The notes: generated from the sequence alone by a model not told the origin. A DNA stretch of 64,000 bases from Tetragonia tetragonoides (GCA_038025085.1 CM076147.1:32152766-32216765); one strand, 5' to 3'. Positions 39,501 to 49,010 are shown, counted from the stretch's first letter. A program made the numbers and translations.

Positions 39501-41483
39501 ACAAATTCATCTAGGGTCAATACATCATTTGGCAGCCCGCCAATCTCTCATAAACTCGTCCATAAATGATCGAGGACCTTCCGCTTGCTCCGGAGGAATC
39601 AAAGTAATGGAAGACTCAAATCCGACGGCTAGACGATTCACCCACTGCAAAAAAGTAACAATGAGTGTGAGTTCAGAGATATGTAATACGTAAAAAAATA
39701 TATATTTTAGTTAATCACTTACATAATCGTTGTTGGATCGTGGAGGAATCACAGGTGCTGCAGCGTCACGTATCAGCCGAGGGTGGGAGTGAAGGTAGTA
39801 CCATGCGAGGTAGTCATCCGTACATGCTGTGGGATCTGACGTGGATGCCTGAAACCCATGGAGACCAAGAATGTAAAATCCCGGGAACATACGCCAAGCA
39901 TCAGATGAGATCCGTTCGGGGAAGACAACCTTGTACGAACGACTGCTCCATGACCTGATCGCTTTGACTGGCCTAAAGATCGGGGTTGGGATACTCTGTA
40001 CGTACCCGATTTGTCGTAAACAACGACCAGGCATGTACGGTTCGATAATATCCCGATACTGTAGCTACCCCATGAATACAGTCCTCGGTACAGATACTGC
40101 CGGGTTAGAACCGTACGGCAGCCACACCACCTACGTAGAAATGTTGAAAGTTACGGTGAAGTAAAAAAACATAGCAAACGACGAAATAAATCATGAACAC
40201 CGATAACTAAATGACGTACCTCTGTCGCTCGCAGATGATCCAAGCGTCTACGTAAGGAGTCCAGTCGACCCATGTCCTTGCCCTCAGCCAGGGCACTCCA
40301 TACGGACGCACGGGGAGCCTCGTCGTCCCCGACAACCATCCGCTCCCGATAAGGTCGGAAGCAGGGAAAGTACTCGTATATCCATGCCTGCAGGAGAGTT
40401 AGGCATCCGCAGATGCCCTGAGAATCCCCGCGACTAGCTATACCGAGCTGACGATATAGGAAGGCGAGGGCAGCAGATCCCCAAGAGAAGTCATGCACCG
40501 TATCGACACCGTCGTCCATCACCTCCATCACGCAGGAGGGTCTAATACGGTTACCACTCTTGTCGACAAACAAGGTGGATCCAATAAGTAACCACATCCA
40601 AGCTGTCGCCTGGATGTCATCTATTTGCTCACGGCAAAGCTCAAAAACCGACTCCGTGAGGACCGCACCGCCCTGCCAGTGGCTACACATCAGTTCTTCT
40701 GGGCTGACCCCGAGAACCTCCATGGCCGCCGTCTGCAGCTGCCCATCCCGTCCCTCATTGGAAACGAGCTCTCCGTCTACAGGAATCCGAAGAATATGCC
40801 ATACATCGTGCAACATGATCGTCATCTCTCCGAACGGCATGTGGAACGAGTTCGTATCCGGCTGCCACCTTTCCACGAATGCAGATATCAGGGGGAAGTC
40901 AATATGTCTGAACATAATGTCTGCCAGGTGTGATAACCCAGTCCCCTCGATCTGGGCCCTCATCTCGGCCGACATCTCCGCTCGCCACTGACTCAGCCGC
41001 TGACAGACATTCCATCGGTTCTGACACTTCAAGAGACCCCTCATCTCTCCATTCCACATACGAGACGCTACGTGGCCCAGGAAGCTCGGTATGACGCTAT
41101 CATCCGCCGGCCCACCGGGCACAGGCTCTGTAACAAGCCACGTAGTGTCGTCCTCCGCTCTAGATCGTTTGCCAGTACTGGACGACCCAGTACTAACAAA
41201 CCTATCGCCTCTACCCTTCACCACGCGCCAATCTGAGGATAATTCGACGCCAATCTGATCATCGTCTTGCTCACCGGAGTAGAACTCGCTAGTTGCGTAA
41301 TCGTCTTGCTCAGCAGTCATCTCCCTCATCCGAACTGCCTCTCTCTGTCTCCGTACAGAGGCATCAATCCCGCGCGTCCTCGTGTGACGCGGTCCTGAAC
41401 CAGCTAGTTCACTAAATAACCGAGGCACCGATTTACCGGCTCCTCCCATCTATCATTTCACATTTTTAATTAATTAAACAATA

Positions 41484-41486
41484 ATC

Positions 41487-41521
<35 letters not shown>

Positions 41522-41586
41522 TAAACAATAAATAATAATAATAATAATAACAATAAATAATAATAATAATAATAATAATAACAATA

Positions 41587-41625
<39 letters not shown>

Positions 41626-41631
41626 TAATTT
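41484..41631. repeat. TAA microsatellite, right arm of the MULE
   Basis: A long run of TAA units with a few CAA and AAATAA interruptions lies in the first intron of the PMD gene, the mirror image of the TTA run in the left arm. It is longer and more interrupted than the left one. Confidence 0.9.
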
Positions 41632-41659
41632 TTTTTTGTGTCGGTCGTCTGGTCTCAGA

Positions 41660-41845
41660 CGACTCACCCAAGGGTGAGTCGTCGGCCGATCTCGACTTAC
41701 CCTTGGGTTAGTCGCCTGAGACCGGCGACTCACCCAAGGGTGAGTCGTCTGCCGTTCTCGACTCACCCAAGGGTGAGTCGTCTGCGACCGACGACTACCC
41801 TTGGGCGAGTCGAGATCGGCAGACGACTCATCCTTGGGTGAGTCG
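41660..41845. repeat. Right palindrome array of the MULE, six modules
   Basis: Six near-palindromic modules with the same CGACTCACCC arm and AA/TT centre start at about 41660, 41693, 41727, 41760, 41792 and 41824. Modules 1, 3 and 4 are perfect. Number, spacing and order relative to the microsatellite mirror the left array. It lies in the first intron of the PMD gene. Confidence 0.9.
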
Positions 41846-42261
41846 AGATTGGCAGACGATCGACGCAAAAAAAAAAAAAAAAAAAAAAAAACACAACTTC
41901 AATTCATAACTTCACGATTCAATTCAAGGCAAAAAATATTCAATTCAAGGCAAAAAAAATTCAATTCAAACAAAAAAAAAAAAAATTTCGAAAAGTTACC
42001 CCCCCGCGCCGTCGGTCGCCGCCTCCCTCGCCGTCGAAACCTCTGCCGCCGCCGCCGCTAGCACTTGACATGGTCGTGGTGGTGGTGATGGTGGTTGCCG
42101 GTGTGATGGTGTGGTGGTGAGGATGAGTGAGGAAGAGAGGATGAGTGAGAGTGAGTGAGGAAGAGAGGATGAGTGAGAGTGAGTGAGGAAGAGGGGTGAG
42201 GGTAAAATTGGAAATTGGGGGGGCGGTAGCTAGTAAAAAGGGGCGGTATTTAGCAATTCAC

Positions 42262-42630
42262 TATTATAATTATAGAAAATATTGGGGTATGTGCCCTGTC
42301 GACAATCACTCCATGAATGGGCATCATCCCTATGATAAAAGGTAATCACGGAATAACGTGCTGCAATTATTTGGAATTGCATATATACCCTATTGATATT
42401 TAATTTAAATTGTTTTCGCAATCTATGAAAATAGGACCTTAAAATCAAACTCCACAACGCATTGACAAACAAAAAGATTGACACACCCTCTTACCAAAGG
42501 AGCACAAACAATCTCTCATAAAAATAAGTTTTTAATAACTCAAACTGCCCCATTTTTATATAAGTTGGTCTCACACAAGACTTATTGAACTATAAATTAA
42601 GGTACATATATTAAAACAGAAGGGAAATGT
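42262..42630. repeat. LTR tail plus flank A, second copy, attached to His-rich gene 1
   Basis: Starting with the MULE target repeat, this continues the LTR tail (GAAAATATTGGGGTATGTG), then CCCTGTCGACAATCAC and flank A through GAAGGGAAATG. It is about 97% like 35586-35957 by eye. From 42631 the sequence continues into the 3' flank of the His-rich gene, matching the 3' flank of the second gene copy at 48085-48380. Confidence 0.8.
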
Positions 42631-42784
42631 TTTTTTTACCAAAGACTCATAAAGGGACTAACCATGGCCAAAAACACTGATTATTTGTCCCAACATAAAT
42701 CAACAAAGAGGATAAAGACTAGGCTGTTTTTTTTAGTTCAACTCATATAATATGTTGAGCCTAAACGGCCCCAATACCATATAG

Positions 42785-43217
42785 TCAGCAATGAGCATGA
42801 TGATGAACATGGGGCACATGAACATGATGATGAACATGGGGAACATGAGGAACATGGTGATGACCTCCGGTGTGATGGTGACCCCCGCCTTGGTGGTGGT
42901 GGTGGTGATGACCCCCGCCTTCGTGGTGGCCGCCTTGATTATTACCCCCTCCTGCTCCACTTGCGTCAGCACCACCATCACCACCACCGTCCATATCTAT
43001 GTGTCCGTGCGCGTGTGCGTGTCCGTGCTCGTGCTTGTTGTTTTCCCTGGAATCCTCTGAGTCCGGGTCATCAGTGCAAGATCCACAACCAAAAGATAAT
43101 CATAGTTAGGATGGAAAAAAAGATTAGAGTGGAACATAGCAAAAGTAAACCTCCTGTAACTGTAAGAGCACCTACGCCATTGCTGTTATTATTGATTATA
43201 TCTAAGATTCTAGCCAT
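42785..43217 (-). pseudogene. His-rich membrane protein, copy 1, frameshifted
   Basis: This is the paralogue of the intact gene at 48405-48938. The N-terminal part (MARILDIINNNSNGVGAL, then a hydrophobic segment LLLLCSTLIFFSILTMIIF) is in one frame. The Gly/His-rich C-terminal part (GGHHEGGGHHHHHHQGGG and HHHVPHVPHVHHH) is in another. The shift is one extra base in the TTTT run at about 43101-43104 compared with the intact copy, and it leads to TGA TGA at the start of the Asp-rich hinge. The upstream TATATAAA seen in copy 2 is changed to TAGTTATG here, with a SINE-like insertion directly upstream. All three point to a dead copy, though a sequencing error in a T run could explain the shift alone. 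Reading the region as two separate small genes is less likely. Confidence 0.7.
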
Positions 43218-43309
43218 TATATTTTGCCTCTCCCTGGATAAAAATATGTGTTTCTTGCACAATGTTTCTTATGACTATTTTGCGAGAGATTTAGTTATGT
43301 AGAAAGGTT

Positions 43310-43432
43310 GACCTAATAATTAAAATCGGGGTCCTCGGTACATTAGGTCACAGATTCGAATTTTCTTTTTTATTGATGTAAATTTATTGTACTGGACGGC
43401 CTTTTGCCTCCCTTGGGTCAAAAAAAAAAAAA
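43310..43432 (+). mobile_element. SINE-like insertion with poly-A tail
   Basis: A box B-like GGTCACAGATTCGAATTTT is followed by a short body (TGTACTGGACGGCC, CCTCCCTTGGGTC) and a 14-A tail. Box A is weak (around GGTTGACCTAATAATTAAAA). No certain target duplication was found. It sits immediately upstream of His-rich copy 1, at a place where copy 2 has different sequence. Confidence 0.45.
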
Positions 43433-43769
43433 ACTTTTCAACAAGAGAGAGGTTTGAAGTTATGAAACTACCTCTAAGTAAGTGGCTTAATTAGTTACAT
43501 TTACTTCTTCTTTTTTCTTTTCTGTACACTGCCCCAATATATATGATTCACACTATCACTACTTTAAATCGATGTCTTGATCGACTCTTTCATATCGGCA
43601 ATGAGGGTTGTTCATCTGTTCAAACCTGGACCAGCAAATCGACTAGGACCAATCACTCCTGGTCTGAGACTACTAGCCGGACCGGACCTCGAAATCATAA
43701 GGCAGTGACTGTTTTATTTACCCTATTACCTTATATATTGTCTAACAAACGAATCATGCTCGAACTGGA
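43433..43769. other. Right flank of duplicated unit 1 and spacer
   Basis: The first 100 bp (ACTTTTCAACAAGAG.., GAAACTACC, ..TAATTAGTTA..) match 50607-50735, the right flank of unit 2, and so mark the right edge of the duplication. The remainder is a spacer with no recognised gene. Confidence 0.55.
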
Positions 43770-44068
43770 TCGGAGTCTAGTTTGTTAGGTCCAAAAGTCG
43801 GGACGGAAGAATTTGGTCCCGTTAAAAATTTCAATTTGGACCGACTAGTGAACCACCCTATCGACAATCACTCAATGGATGGGTATCACTCTATGACCGA
43901 AGGTAATCACGGAATAACGTGCTACATCAATTTGGAATTGCATATATACCCTATTGATATATAATATTAAAATTATTTTCGCGATTTATGAAAATAGAAC
44001 CTTGAAATCAAACTCCACAACACATTGACCAAGGAGAAGATTCAAACACACTCTCACTAAAAAGGAGC
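43770..44068. repeat. Flank segments S and A, left edge of duplicated unit 2
   Basis: Segment S (GTCCAAAAGTCGGG..CCACCCTA) runs uninterrupted into TCGACAATCAC and flank A, which shows the state before the LTR insertion of unit 1. Flank A is cut at AAAAAGGAGC (44068) by the CACTA-type element and resumes at about 47995 with AGCACAAACAATCTCTC. Confidence 0.8.
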
Positions 44069-44243
44069 GTAGTAGTAGCCTTTTGCAACGAGATTTCCCG
44101 TCGTAAAAGATCAACTACGACGGTATATACCGTCGCCCCCCTGTCGTAGAAGGGTGCCGTCGTTATTGGTCTTTACGACGGTATTTTGGGTCCAGTCGTA
44201 AATGTCCAAATACAACGGGAAAATTTCCCGACGTAGTTATCTT

Positions 44244-44392
44244 GCAACGACGACGGGTTAACCCGTCGTAATTGGTCATCCACGATGGGATACATTTCGC
44301 GACGGGATTGACCCGTCGTAATTGGCCTTTCGCGACGGGATTAACCCGTCGTAATTGGCCTTTCGCGACGGGATTAACCCGTCGTAATCCAA
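44244..44392. repeat. CACTA subterminal GACGGG palindromes
   Basis: Four copies of GACGGGATTAACCCGTCGTA and variants, at about 33-50 bp spacing, each an inverted repeat of GACGGG. Similar words occur near the other end at 47892-47957. These are the likely transposase-binding repeats. Confidence 0.75.
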
Positions 44393-45026
44393 AGCACAAA
44401 ATAAAAAAATTAAAAAAAAAAAAACTTAAAAATTGATTCGTAAATGTTTTGAAGCATAACAGTACTAATTAAGAATTCGCCTGAATAACAAATACTCTAC
44501 TATAAACTTTTATTGTTTCTTTCCAAAAGAAAAATATCAGTGTTTGAATACAAAAACTACAAATCAGTCTATACAATAGCATCTGCTTTGGCTTTTAAAC
44601 CCTGGTGGCTGGTAGTCTTCCTAAAACAGTAGCCAAATGACATTCAATGAGATCTGCTCTAAACCTTTATGAATGCAGTAGCTTCTTCAACCTATCATTG
44701 AAGCAACATAAATAATAACACTAGTTTAGAGAGATATATTAAATTAAGAGAGGACCTGCAGGAAACAATTAAAGCCAAGCTAGCTAGGTTAGCATCCCTT
44801 CCTTGGCTTTGTTGTACTAATGTAATCAAGATTTATCACACCTCTCGACATCTATGAAAGTTAGGAATCTCTGCACTCCAGCCTTAGCAAATATCACAAA
44901 TTACAGTAGACATGAATCAGATTGAAGTTGATCAACTCTCACTAGTTTCATCAATAAATGCAAAAACCGTACCAAAATAGGACATGAGGAAAGAAACAAG
45001 AAAAAGGTAAAGCAAAGAAGATCTAA

Positions 45027-46380
45027 GTAAACTCACCTAGCTTTAACAGCTTCATTGAGATCTCCACGATACAAGAGAGCTAGTGTGCCGAGCCTTCTCT
45101 TGCTGCAACCTCCCATCAAATTCTTGTCAGGGGGAATGTGCAGGAGGTCCTACATGTCAAAGGACAACATATATCTAACTGAACCAAGATTCTGGCCACT
45201 TAATTTCTTGAACACCTACATTCCGAGAAACAAAAAGACCAAATTTAACTGCAACAGCACTAGGCCTACGTTTAGTTGCAACTGTATCAAATTCAGAGCT
45301 ACAACTTGTCAAGGGATTGTGAAGTCCTACATGTCAAAGGACAATAAATCTCCAAGTGGACTAAGATTCTGGAAAGATAAATGCATATCCCACAAATCAA
45401 GCTCAATGCTATTTAAGCAAAAAACTTATTCTAGGTCCGCCATTTGCCTTCAGTCAAAACAATTTCAGACAAACTAGCACTACTCCAACTTCATAATCTA
45501 CCTAAATGTTTCAATAGCTAGTGTGGAAGAAGGGGGGGGGGGCTGAGGGCATTTGACATTCGCCATGAACTAAATAATAATATGAAAGATCTGACATTAG
45601 AGGTGACAATGATGTGGGAAATGATCATATAAATACAGTATACAATAGGGTACAATAGCCACCACACCAGCTAATAACAGGGTGCCCTGGCTGTGAACAA
45701 ATTACAAAGGGACTGTCTGGCTAGTGTGAGGGCAAACAAACCAATCATTTATACCAGGTATGTACACTACCAATTTTGCTAGACTCACCATCATCACGCG
45801 TTAGAAAATGCAGTGAGGGTACATTGTCTATATCATCCTTTGAGAACAACGGGAGAAACCACGTCTTTTTCGTGCCAAAGACCTGCAAAAATTCAAAATT
45901 ACAAGCGATTAAAACGAAGGAAACACAAGGTCGTGATATTCAGACCTCCATTTAAGATTACGAAATCATGGAAGGTGGCAAGCTTCAAAGAGAGTACAAG
46001 ACACATACAAAATGCATGATTTGCTCAAGAATATTTCCTAACTGTAAACTCTTACAGTCAGAATGTTCTTTATAACATCTGGATCTCCACTTCAATTCTC
46101 TCAGAGTAGTTACTAGTTTCTAACATGACCACATCAGGACGATAAACAAGCTTTTAAAAAACATTGTTGCATGTAGAAAGTGGAATGAAAGCCCAGAACT
46201 CCTCTTATGTATCTCACCTCTTTAGCTTGCAGAAGGTTCAGTTCTACAAGCACAGAAAAACTAAAAGCAATAAACTTGAGAAGTGTGTCAAATAACCTAC
46301 TCAAAGTTGTTGCTCCAACCCAAGTCATACTTACATCTGGCTGCTCTTTCCTTCTTCTCCCTTTTCTTCTCATAAACCTG
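45027..46380 (-). pseudogene. Exon-like fragments inside the CACTA element (possible captured gene)
   Basis: Minus-strand pieces are bordered by AG and GT signals: about 46379-46338 (VYEKKREKERAAR), 46247-46221 (ELNLLQAKE), 45889-45795 (VFGTKKTWFLPLFSKDD, then NVPSLHFLTRDD) and about 45109-45041 (GCSKRRLGTLALLYRG). The piece near 45889 reads well for about 30 codons and ends at a GTGAG donor. I cannot name the source gene, and phases across the set have not been fully reconciled. It is offered as a lead, not a gene call. Confidence 0.3.
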
Positions 46381-47990
46381 AAAACAAGCTTCAGTAAGTT
46401 ACTATACCAAGTACAAGTAGGCAAGTAAATAATCAGAAAATTAATGTTTACAGCAGCTAGACACAAGCCAATACCAGAGTACAAAGCTGTACCAAAGCAA
46501 CAATTCAAGATTAAAAGACAGATAGATGTTGCAATCAATACATTATCTAGCATAATTCAGTAAAACATAAAAACTAGCATCTAATCAACAAAGCGAAAAG
46601 AATGAGAAATATACCTCACTGCCTTCTTTTTGCTGCAACTTTCTATCAAATTCAGAGCTGCAACTTGTCAGGGGGACTGTGCAGGTCCAACATGTCAAAG
46701 GACAACAAATCTCTAAGTGAACAATAAACCTAAAATTTGGGAAAAAAATAAAATGTTAAGTTTGCACTTATTTTTACCTCTAGGAGCGAAGTTAGGTTTC
46801 CAAACCTACACTATATAGCAGAAACTATAAAGATGATGCTCAGCTGAACAACCACTCACCTATTGTAAAATACTATATTTTGAAGTTTGGACAGAAAATT
46901 GTACTTAAAAAAAACAGAAGCAGGACACAAATTAAAAAGACTACCAGCTGGTTCACATAGATTGCAAGCTCGAACAGTGGTTGATTGGTATTGCCTAGGT
47001 CAGAAGTATGCATATCACTATATAAAACAGCATGAACATTACACGCAAGAGTTATGGATGAAAACTTGAAAGATTTCCAATTAAAGAAAACAAATAACCT
47101 TGAGCCTACTTATGATTACAGTCTAAAATTAGTTCAAAAATAAATGAATTGATGAAATTTGCCAAAACCTAAATAATATAGACGAATCGCAAATTCTGCA
47201 ATCAATTACTCGTAGTTCCACAAGACCTAGTGTAAAGAATAATCTATAACAACAGACTTAAATCATAATTTGATATCTGAACGATTTTCAGTTGAATTTA
47301 GGGTTTCTGGAATGCAGAGGAAACAACGCACTTGTGAAATCGAAATTCTATTAAATTGAATCATCATCTCATTAAAAAAAAAAGATTCAATAGAAAACAA
47401 GTTAGAATTTCGACTAAAATACTGTAAAATGATCCAAATTATGCGAGAAATCAGCAGATTCGGAGACTCCTAGTTCGAGTTTGAACTACAAATTGATGAC
47501 AGAAGCTAATTTGCACAACGAAATTAACAATTAACTCTTGTAAACTCGCCATTGGAGATGATTAACTCAGAAATAAATAAATTCGAAGAACTTTTCTACA
47601 ACGATTAATCAAAATTCACAGAGATTCAAACTTACAAGTTAACTTTTCTCACTGATCTGCTTCAAAGTGCGCTGAGAAACAGGAATTAAGGCTTCGCTAG
47701 TTTGTTGTAGAGAGAGAGAGAGAAGAGAGAATAAACAGATGGGCGAGGAGAGCTCTCTCCTCCATCGCTAAGTTTGAGAGAACGGGTAAGTGACCAGGGA
47801 GGGAAAGACTAAGGAATAAGAAAGAAAACACAAAAGACGACGGGACACTTCTCTGTAATTGGAAAATTTAAGCGTTATTTCCTATTTTTGGGACGACGGG
47901 CTTGATCCCGTCCTTGTTGAGGCACAATTACGACGGGCTTCTAAACCCGTCGTTAATCGGTTGTCGTTAATGAACCTGATTCTAGTAGTG

Positions 47991-48111
47991 AATTAGCACA
48001 AACAATCTCTCATAAAAATAAGTTTATTTAATAACTCAAACAATAAAACAAAGTACATATTAGATTAAACGGAAGGGGAAAAAAAATACCATAGACTCAT
48101 AAAGGGACTAA
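47991..48111. repeat. Flank A, remainder after the CACTA element
   Basis: AGCACAAACAATCTCTCAT through AGACTCATAAAGGGACTAA matches 42504-42665 in unit 1, with small differences. It leads directly to the MITE at 48112. Confidence 0.7.
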
Positions 48112-48306
48112 GGCCCTATTCTTTTCAACGTTTCTATGCTGTATTCCGTTTCGTTCCGTTCCGTGCCGATCCGTTTCGCATTCTGTACTTCATTTTATCT
48201 CACATTTTTGAATTATCCGCACCGCGCTGTTCCGTTCCGTTCCAATCTGTTCCGTTCCGTTCCGTTCCTCACCGTCCCGCACCATTCCGTTGAAGAGAAC
48301 AGGACC
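48112..48306. mobile_element. Tourist-like MITE, TAA target, 3' of His-rich gene 2
   Basis: It is flanked by TAA (48109-48111 and 48307-48309). The inverted ends are GGCCCTATTCTTTTCAACG and, from the right, GGTCCTGTTCTCTTCAACG. The interior is made of TTCCGTTCCGT words. The unfilled paralogous site is GGGACTAACCATGG at about 42656, where no element is present. A 3-bp TAA target and GGSCCTGTT-type ends suggest the PIF/Harbinger group. Confidence 0.8.
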
Positions 48307-48404
48307 TAATAATGACCAAAAACACCGATAATTTGCCGCAACATAAATCAACAAAGAAGATAAAGATTAAGCTGTTTTTTTTTTCAACTCATAGTACGTT
48401 GAAC

Positions 48405-48938
48405 CTAAGCTAAATATATATTTTCATATAATTGGCAATGAGCATGATGATGATGAACATCGGGTACATCAACATGATGATGATGAACATCGGGTACATC
48501 AACATGATGATGATGAACATCGGGTACATCAACATGATGATGAACATGCCCACCGCCATGGTGGCGTCCGGTGTGATGGTGATAACCTCCGCCCTGGTGG
48601 TGGTGGAGGTGATGACCCCGGCTTGGGTGGTGGTGGTGGTGGTGCTGGCTGCCTTGATTATTACCCCCTCCCCCTCCACTTGCGTTAGCCGCCCCACCAA
48701 CGTTTATAAGTATAACCTTGTGTGCGTGTTGCGCGTGCGCGTACTCGTGCTCGTGCTTTTTCTTTTTCCTTAATTCCTTCGGGTCCGGGTCATCATTGCA
48801 AGATGCACAACTTAAGATTATCATAGTTAAGATGAAAAAAGAGATTAGAGTGGAACATAGCAACATTAAACCTCCAGTAATTGTAAGAGCACCCAAGCCA
48901 TTGCTGTTATTGATTATATCTACTAGGATTCTAGCCAT
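48405..48938 (-). CDS. Small membrane-anchored His-rich protein, copy 2 (intact)
   Basis: This encodes a 177-residue protein of unknown function. Residues about 15-45 form one strongly hydrophobic segment (LTITGGLMLLCSTLISFF..), followed by a Cys pair (CASC), an acidic hinge (NDDPDPKEL), a Lys run (RKKKKHEHE), a Gly-rich stretch and a C-terminal half dominated by His: HHHHHHPSRGHHLHHH, then three perfect copies of a DVPDVHHHHV decapeptide. More than one third of the last 100 residues are His. Clustered His on one side of a membrane anchor suggests binding of divalent metals (Zn, Ni, Cu); that is inference. The start MARIL is chosen because a TATA box at 49011-49020 would put the transcript start almost on the upstream in-frame ATG at 48977 (MCKKH). 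The paralogue at 42785-43217 is broken. Confidence 0.75.
   Translation of the reverse strand: MARILVDIINNSNGLGALTITGGLMLLCSTLISFFILTMIILSCASCNDDPDPKELRKKKKHEHEYAHAQHAHKVILINVGGAANASGGGGGNNQGSQHHHHHHPSRGHHLHHHQGGGYHHHTGRHHGGGHVHHHVDVPDVHHHHVDVPDVHHHHVDVPDVHHHHAHCQLYENIYLA
48443..48532. repeat. Three perfect 30-bp tandem units in the His-rich gene
   Basis: Each 30-bp unit (starting CATGATGATGATGAACATCG) encodes one DVPDVHHHHV decapeptide on the minus strand. The units are identical, so the expansion is recent. Copy 1 of the gene has a shorter, different array. Confidence 0.9.
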
Positions 48939-49010
48939 GTTGTCTCTCCTAAAGGATATAATGTGTTTCTTGCACAATGTTTTTTAAGACTGATTTAATT
49001 TTTGCGAGGG

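Larger units (their letters stand above)
39525..42071 (-). pseudogene. Plant mobile domain (PMD/MAIN-like) protein gene of the MULE, one in-frame stop
   Basis: Inferred exons in transcript order are 42071-42000 (MSSASGGGGRGF, Gly-rich), 41449-40220, 40130-39723 and 39644-39525, with GT..AG borders. Exon 1 ends GGG|GTAACT; exon 2 begins at ATGGGAGGAGCC after ATAG. The total is about 610 codons. The long exon has the PF10536-type plant mobile domain, the fold shared with MAIN/MAIL1 and the 'long form' PP7 proteins: recognisable words are ERWQPDTNSFHMPFGEMTI, LHDVWHILRIPVDG, and in the next exon EPYMPGRCLRQIGYVQ. A TAG at 40065-40067 interrupts exon 3 just before LQYRDIIEP. Function in the element is unknown; PMD proteins of host genomes act in silencing and transcript control. 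It is convergent with the transposase gene and its start lies in the opposite terminal repeat. Confidence 0.8.
35983..42261. mobile_element. Mutator-like element (MULE), 6.28 kb, two genes, mirrored ends
   Basis: It is bounded by the duplication TATTATAA (35975-35982 and 42262-42269); a ninth base may belong. The unfilled site survives at 35586-35593. The terminal inverted repeats begin GGTGTTACTAAATGCCGCCCC and, read inward from the right, GTGAATTGCTAAATACCGCCCC. They stay similar through a CACTCATCCTCTC-rich stretch, a first exon, a palindrome array and an ATT/TTA microsatellite, so about 0.6-0.75 kb at each end is mirrored in layout. Inside are a transposase-OTU gene reading right and a PMD gene reading left, with convergent 3' ends 225 bp apart. 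An 8-9 bp target duplication, long inverted ends and a MULE-type transposase define the superfamily. Confidence 0.92.
44069..47990. mobile_element. CACTA-type (En/Spm) non-autonomous element, 3.9 kb
   Basis: The right end read inward is CACTACTAGAATC, the classic CACTA terminus. Both subterminal regions are filled with GACGGG..CCCGTCG inverted words, also typical. The left end is degenerate (GTAGTAGTAGCC, then TTTTGCAACGAG), so its last bases are uncertain. The flanks join as GGAGC + ACAAAC when compared with the unfilled copy at 42500. No transposase is recognised. Internally a block containing CAACTTGTCA and ACATGTCAAAGGACAA occurs three times (about 45095-45200, 45290-45375 and 46629-46720), and several exon-like pieces read on the minus strand, which suggests captured host sequence. 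Confidence 0.75.

Noticed and set aside
40560..40991. Plus-strand open frames opposite the PMD gene
   Set aside because: Antisense shadows of a well-supported PMD coding exon; no domain of their own.
42733..43060. Met/Val-rich open frames overlapping the His-rich genes
   Set aside because: They are alternative-frame readings of the CAT/CAC His repeats.
46134..46553. 139-codon open frame within the CACTA element
   Set aside because: Hydrophobic mixture that crosses exon-like borders; the spliced fragments in other frames look more gene-like.
48977..48977. Upstream ATG of the His-rich gene (MCKKH)
   Set aside because: The TATA box at 49011-49020 would leave almost no leader, and the segment between the two ATGs differs in length and sequence between paralogues.
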